The notes below the pieces were generated by a model. That model saw only the letters and a program-made list of their open reading frames with translations. It had not been told where the DNA came from and did not search any database. Below, piece by piece: positions 63,033 through 64,000 of a DNA stretch of 64,000 bases. The translations under genes and the position numbers were made by a program. The stretch lies in contig CM042091.1 in NCBI GenBank assembly GCA_023512835.1, positions 5,069,079 to 5,133,078 of the forward strand, given 5' to 3'. This stretch comes from Taxillus chinensis. Its lineage: Eukaryota > Streptophyta > Magnoliopsida > Santalales > Loranthaceae. Numbering within the stretch: position 1 is the stretch's first letter; every line of letters begins with the position of its first letter.

Positions 63033-64000
63033 ATGGTAGAGATGAAAGGCTTACTGCTTTCATTGAATCAGACTCAGAAGGTGAGACTAAATAGAGCTCT
63101 GGAGAGGTTGGAGTCTTCATCTTCAAAAATAAACTCCAATGCAGCTGTCACTGTCACTGATACCATCCATGTCAACAATGAGGATGGAGTTCTCAAGGGA
63201 CATGGAACCTCAGATCTTGAAGGTGAAGTGGTGGCGACTCTGTGTGGAGTGGTGGAGCGTGTAAATAAATTGGTATATGTCCGGGCATTGCGAGCTAGGT
63301 ACAAGCCTGAGGTCGGAGATATCATTGTAGGACGTGTCATTGAGGTTGCTGTAAAGCGTTGGAGATTGGAGGTAAATTATAGCCAAGATGCAGTTCTGAT
63401 GCTTTCTTCAATGAATTTGCCAGATGGTATTCAGAGGCGGCGAACTGCAGTTGATGAGCTCAACATGCGCAGCATATTTGAAGAGAATGATGTCATTTGT
63501 GCTGAGGTCCGTAGTTTTCAGCATGATGGCAGTTTACAGCTGCAAGCACGCAGTCAAAAGTATGGAAAACTTGAGAGGGGTCTAATGCTTGCAATCGCAC
63601 CATATCTAGTCAAGAGACGCAAACAGCACTTCCACCACATAGAACAGTATGGAATTGATTTGATACTTGGCTGTAATGGATATGTCTGGATTGGTGAGCA
63701 TGCAGAGGCTAAAGACGACATGCTTGTAGATCAAGCAGATGAAAGCATGCAACAAAGAACCAAACCCAGGAGAATTTCCATGTCACTTGAAGAACAAGAA
63801 CAGACCTACACTCCATTTGAGATAAGGAAGAATATATGCCGGACAGGTAATGCTATCCGAATCTTGTCTACACTAGGTTTCAATATTACCATTGAAGCGA
63901 TATTGGAGACGGTGAGCTTGAGCAGCTCACTGAATATTGAGGTGTATGAGATGCTTGGGGCAGAGTTTTGTGTTTTGGTTGCAGAGAGGGAAGCTGAACG
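63033..64000 (+). CDS. RRP4: RRP4, RNA exosome cap subunit (3' end cut by window)
   Basis: An uninterrupted frame runs from ATG at 63033 (MVEMKGLLLSLNQTQKVRLN) to the window edge, 322 codons without a stop; homologues suggest under ten residues are missing. Residues 53-67 hold the N-terminal segment LKGHGTSDLEGEVVATL. The S1 domain (about 90-172) includes ARYKPEVGDIIVGRVIEV and SMNLPDGIQRRRTAVDELNM. The KH domain has the family's GCNG loop (GIDLILGCNGYVWIGEH). RRP4 is one of three S1/KH cap proteins on the exosome ring and feeds RNA to the RNase subunits for 5.8S rRNA maturation and RNA decay in nucleus and cytoplasm. An acceptor-like tcacccag (62993-63000) just upstream suggests a split leader. 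No intron interrupts the visible coding part. The next in-frame ATG is 63042. Confidence 0.95.
   Translation, partial: MVEMKGLLLSLNQTQKVRLNRALERLESSSSKINSNAAVTVTDTIHVNNEDGVLKGHGTSDLEGEVVATLCGVVERVNKLVYVRALRARYKPEVGDIIVGRVIEVAVKRWRLEVNYSQDAVLMLSSMNLPDGIQRRRTAVDELNMRSIFEENDVICAEVRSFQHDGSLQLQARSQKYGKLERGLMLAIAPYLVKRRKQHFHHIEQYGIDLILGCNGYVWIGEHAEAKDDMLVDQADESMQQRTKPRRISMSLEEQEQTYTPFEIRKNICRTGNAIRILSTLGFNITIEAILETVSLSSSLNIEVYEMLGAEFCVLVAEREAE

Overview
This window is nuclear DNA from a flowering plant, most likely a eudicot or another non-grass angiosperm. The evidence is the AT-rich intergenic and intronic sequence, GT-AG introns, many (AT)n and (GA)n microsatellites, LINE and MITE remnants, and plant-type gene families (MYB-CC factor, UBA2 RNA-binding protein, PLAC8 protein, plant calmodulin). 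I cannot name the species.

Eleven genes or gene parts can be read, nearly all split by introns. From left to right: a degraded LINE (about 198-1790, minus); the first three coding exons of LSM8 (3682-4030, minus), whose remaining exons are not visible here; calmodulin (6802-8248, plus) with a tandemly duplicated 3' end; a membrane-anchored cupin-like protein (9512-10834, plus); a long gene-free stretch; a PHR1-like MYB-CC transcription factor (17263-21612, plus); the respiratory complex III hinge subunit QCR6 (23300-25843, plus); an intron-bearing RPS23 pseudogene (26920-27513, plus); a UBA2-type double-RRM protein (30550-32196, minus); the histidine-triad protein HINT1 (36253-38197, minus); a PQ-loop membrane transporter (41248-46738, minus, 12 coding exons); a PLAC8 protein (50537-52232, plus); a NOM1/Sgd1-type nucleolar protein (52930-59634, minus, 12 coding exons); and exosome subunit RRP4 (63033 to the window edge, plus).

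There is no operon-like arrangement. The genes are housekeeping or regulatory. Several act on RNA: LSM8 in U6 snRNP, UBA2 in mRNA binding, NOM1 in pre-rRNA processing and RRP4 in the exosome. NOM1 and RRP4 are divergent neighbours. Telobox motifs lie upstream of UBA2, NOM1 and the MYB-CC gene, and a cluster of site II (TGGGCY) motifs lies upstream of QCR6, which fits known promoter habits of ribosome-biogenesis and OXPHOS genes. The set calmodulin, UBA2, PQ-loop and HINT1 recalls a duplicated Arabidopsis block on chromosomes 2 and 3 (from memory).

I found no clearly new biological system. The most unusual features are the calmodulin 3'-UTR tandem duplication, the LSM8 gene split by LINE-containing sequence, a UBA2 stop codon abutting a splice donor, two competing HINT1 donors 4 nt apart, and a family of 'catgtttgg'-ended elements carrying GC-rich inserts.
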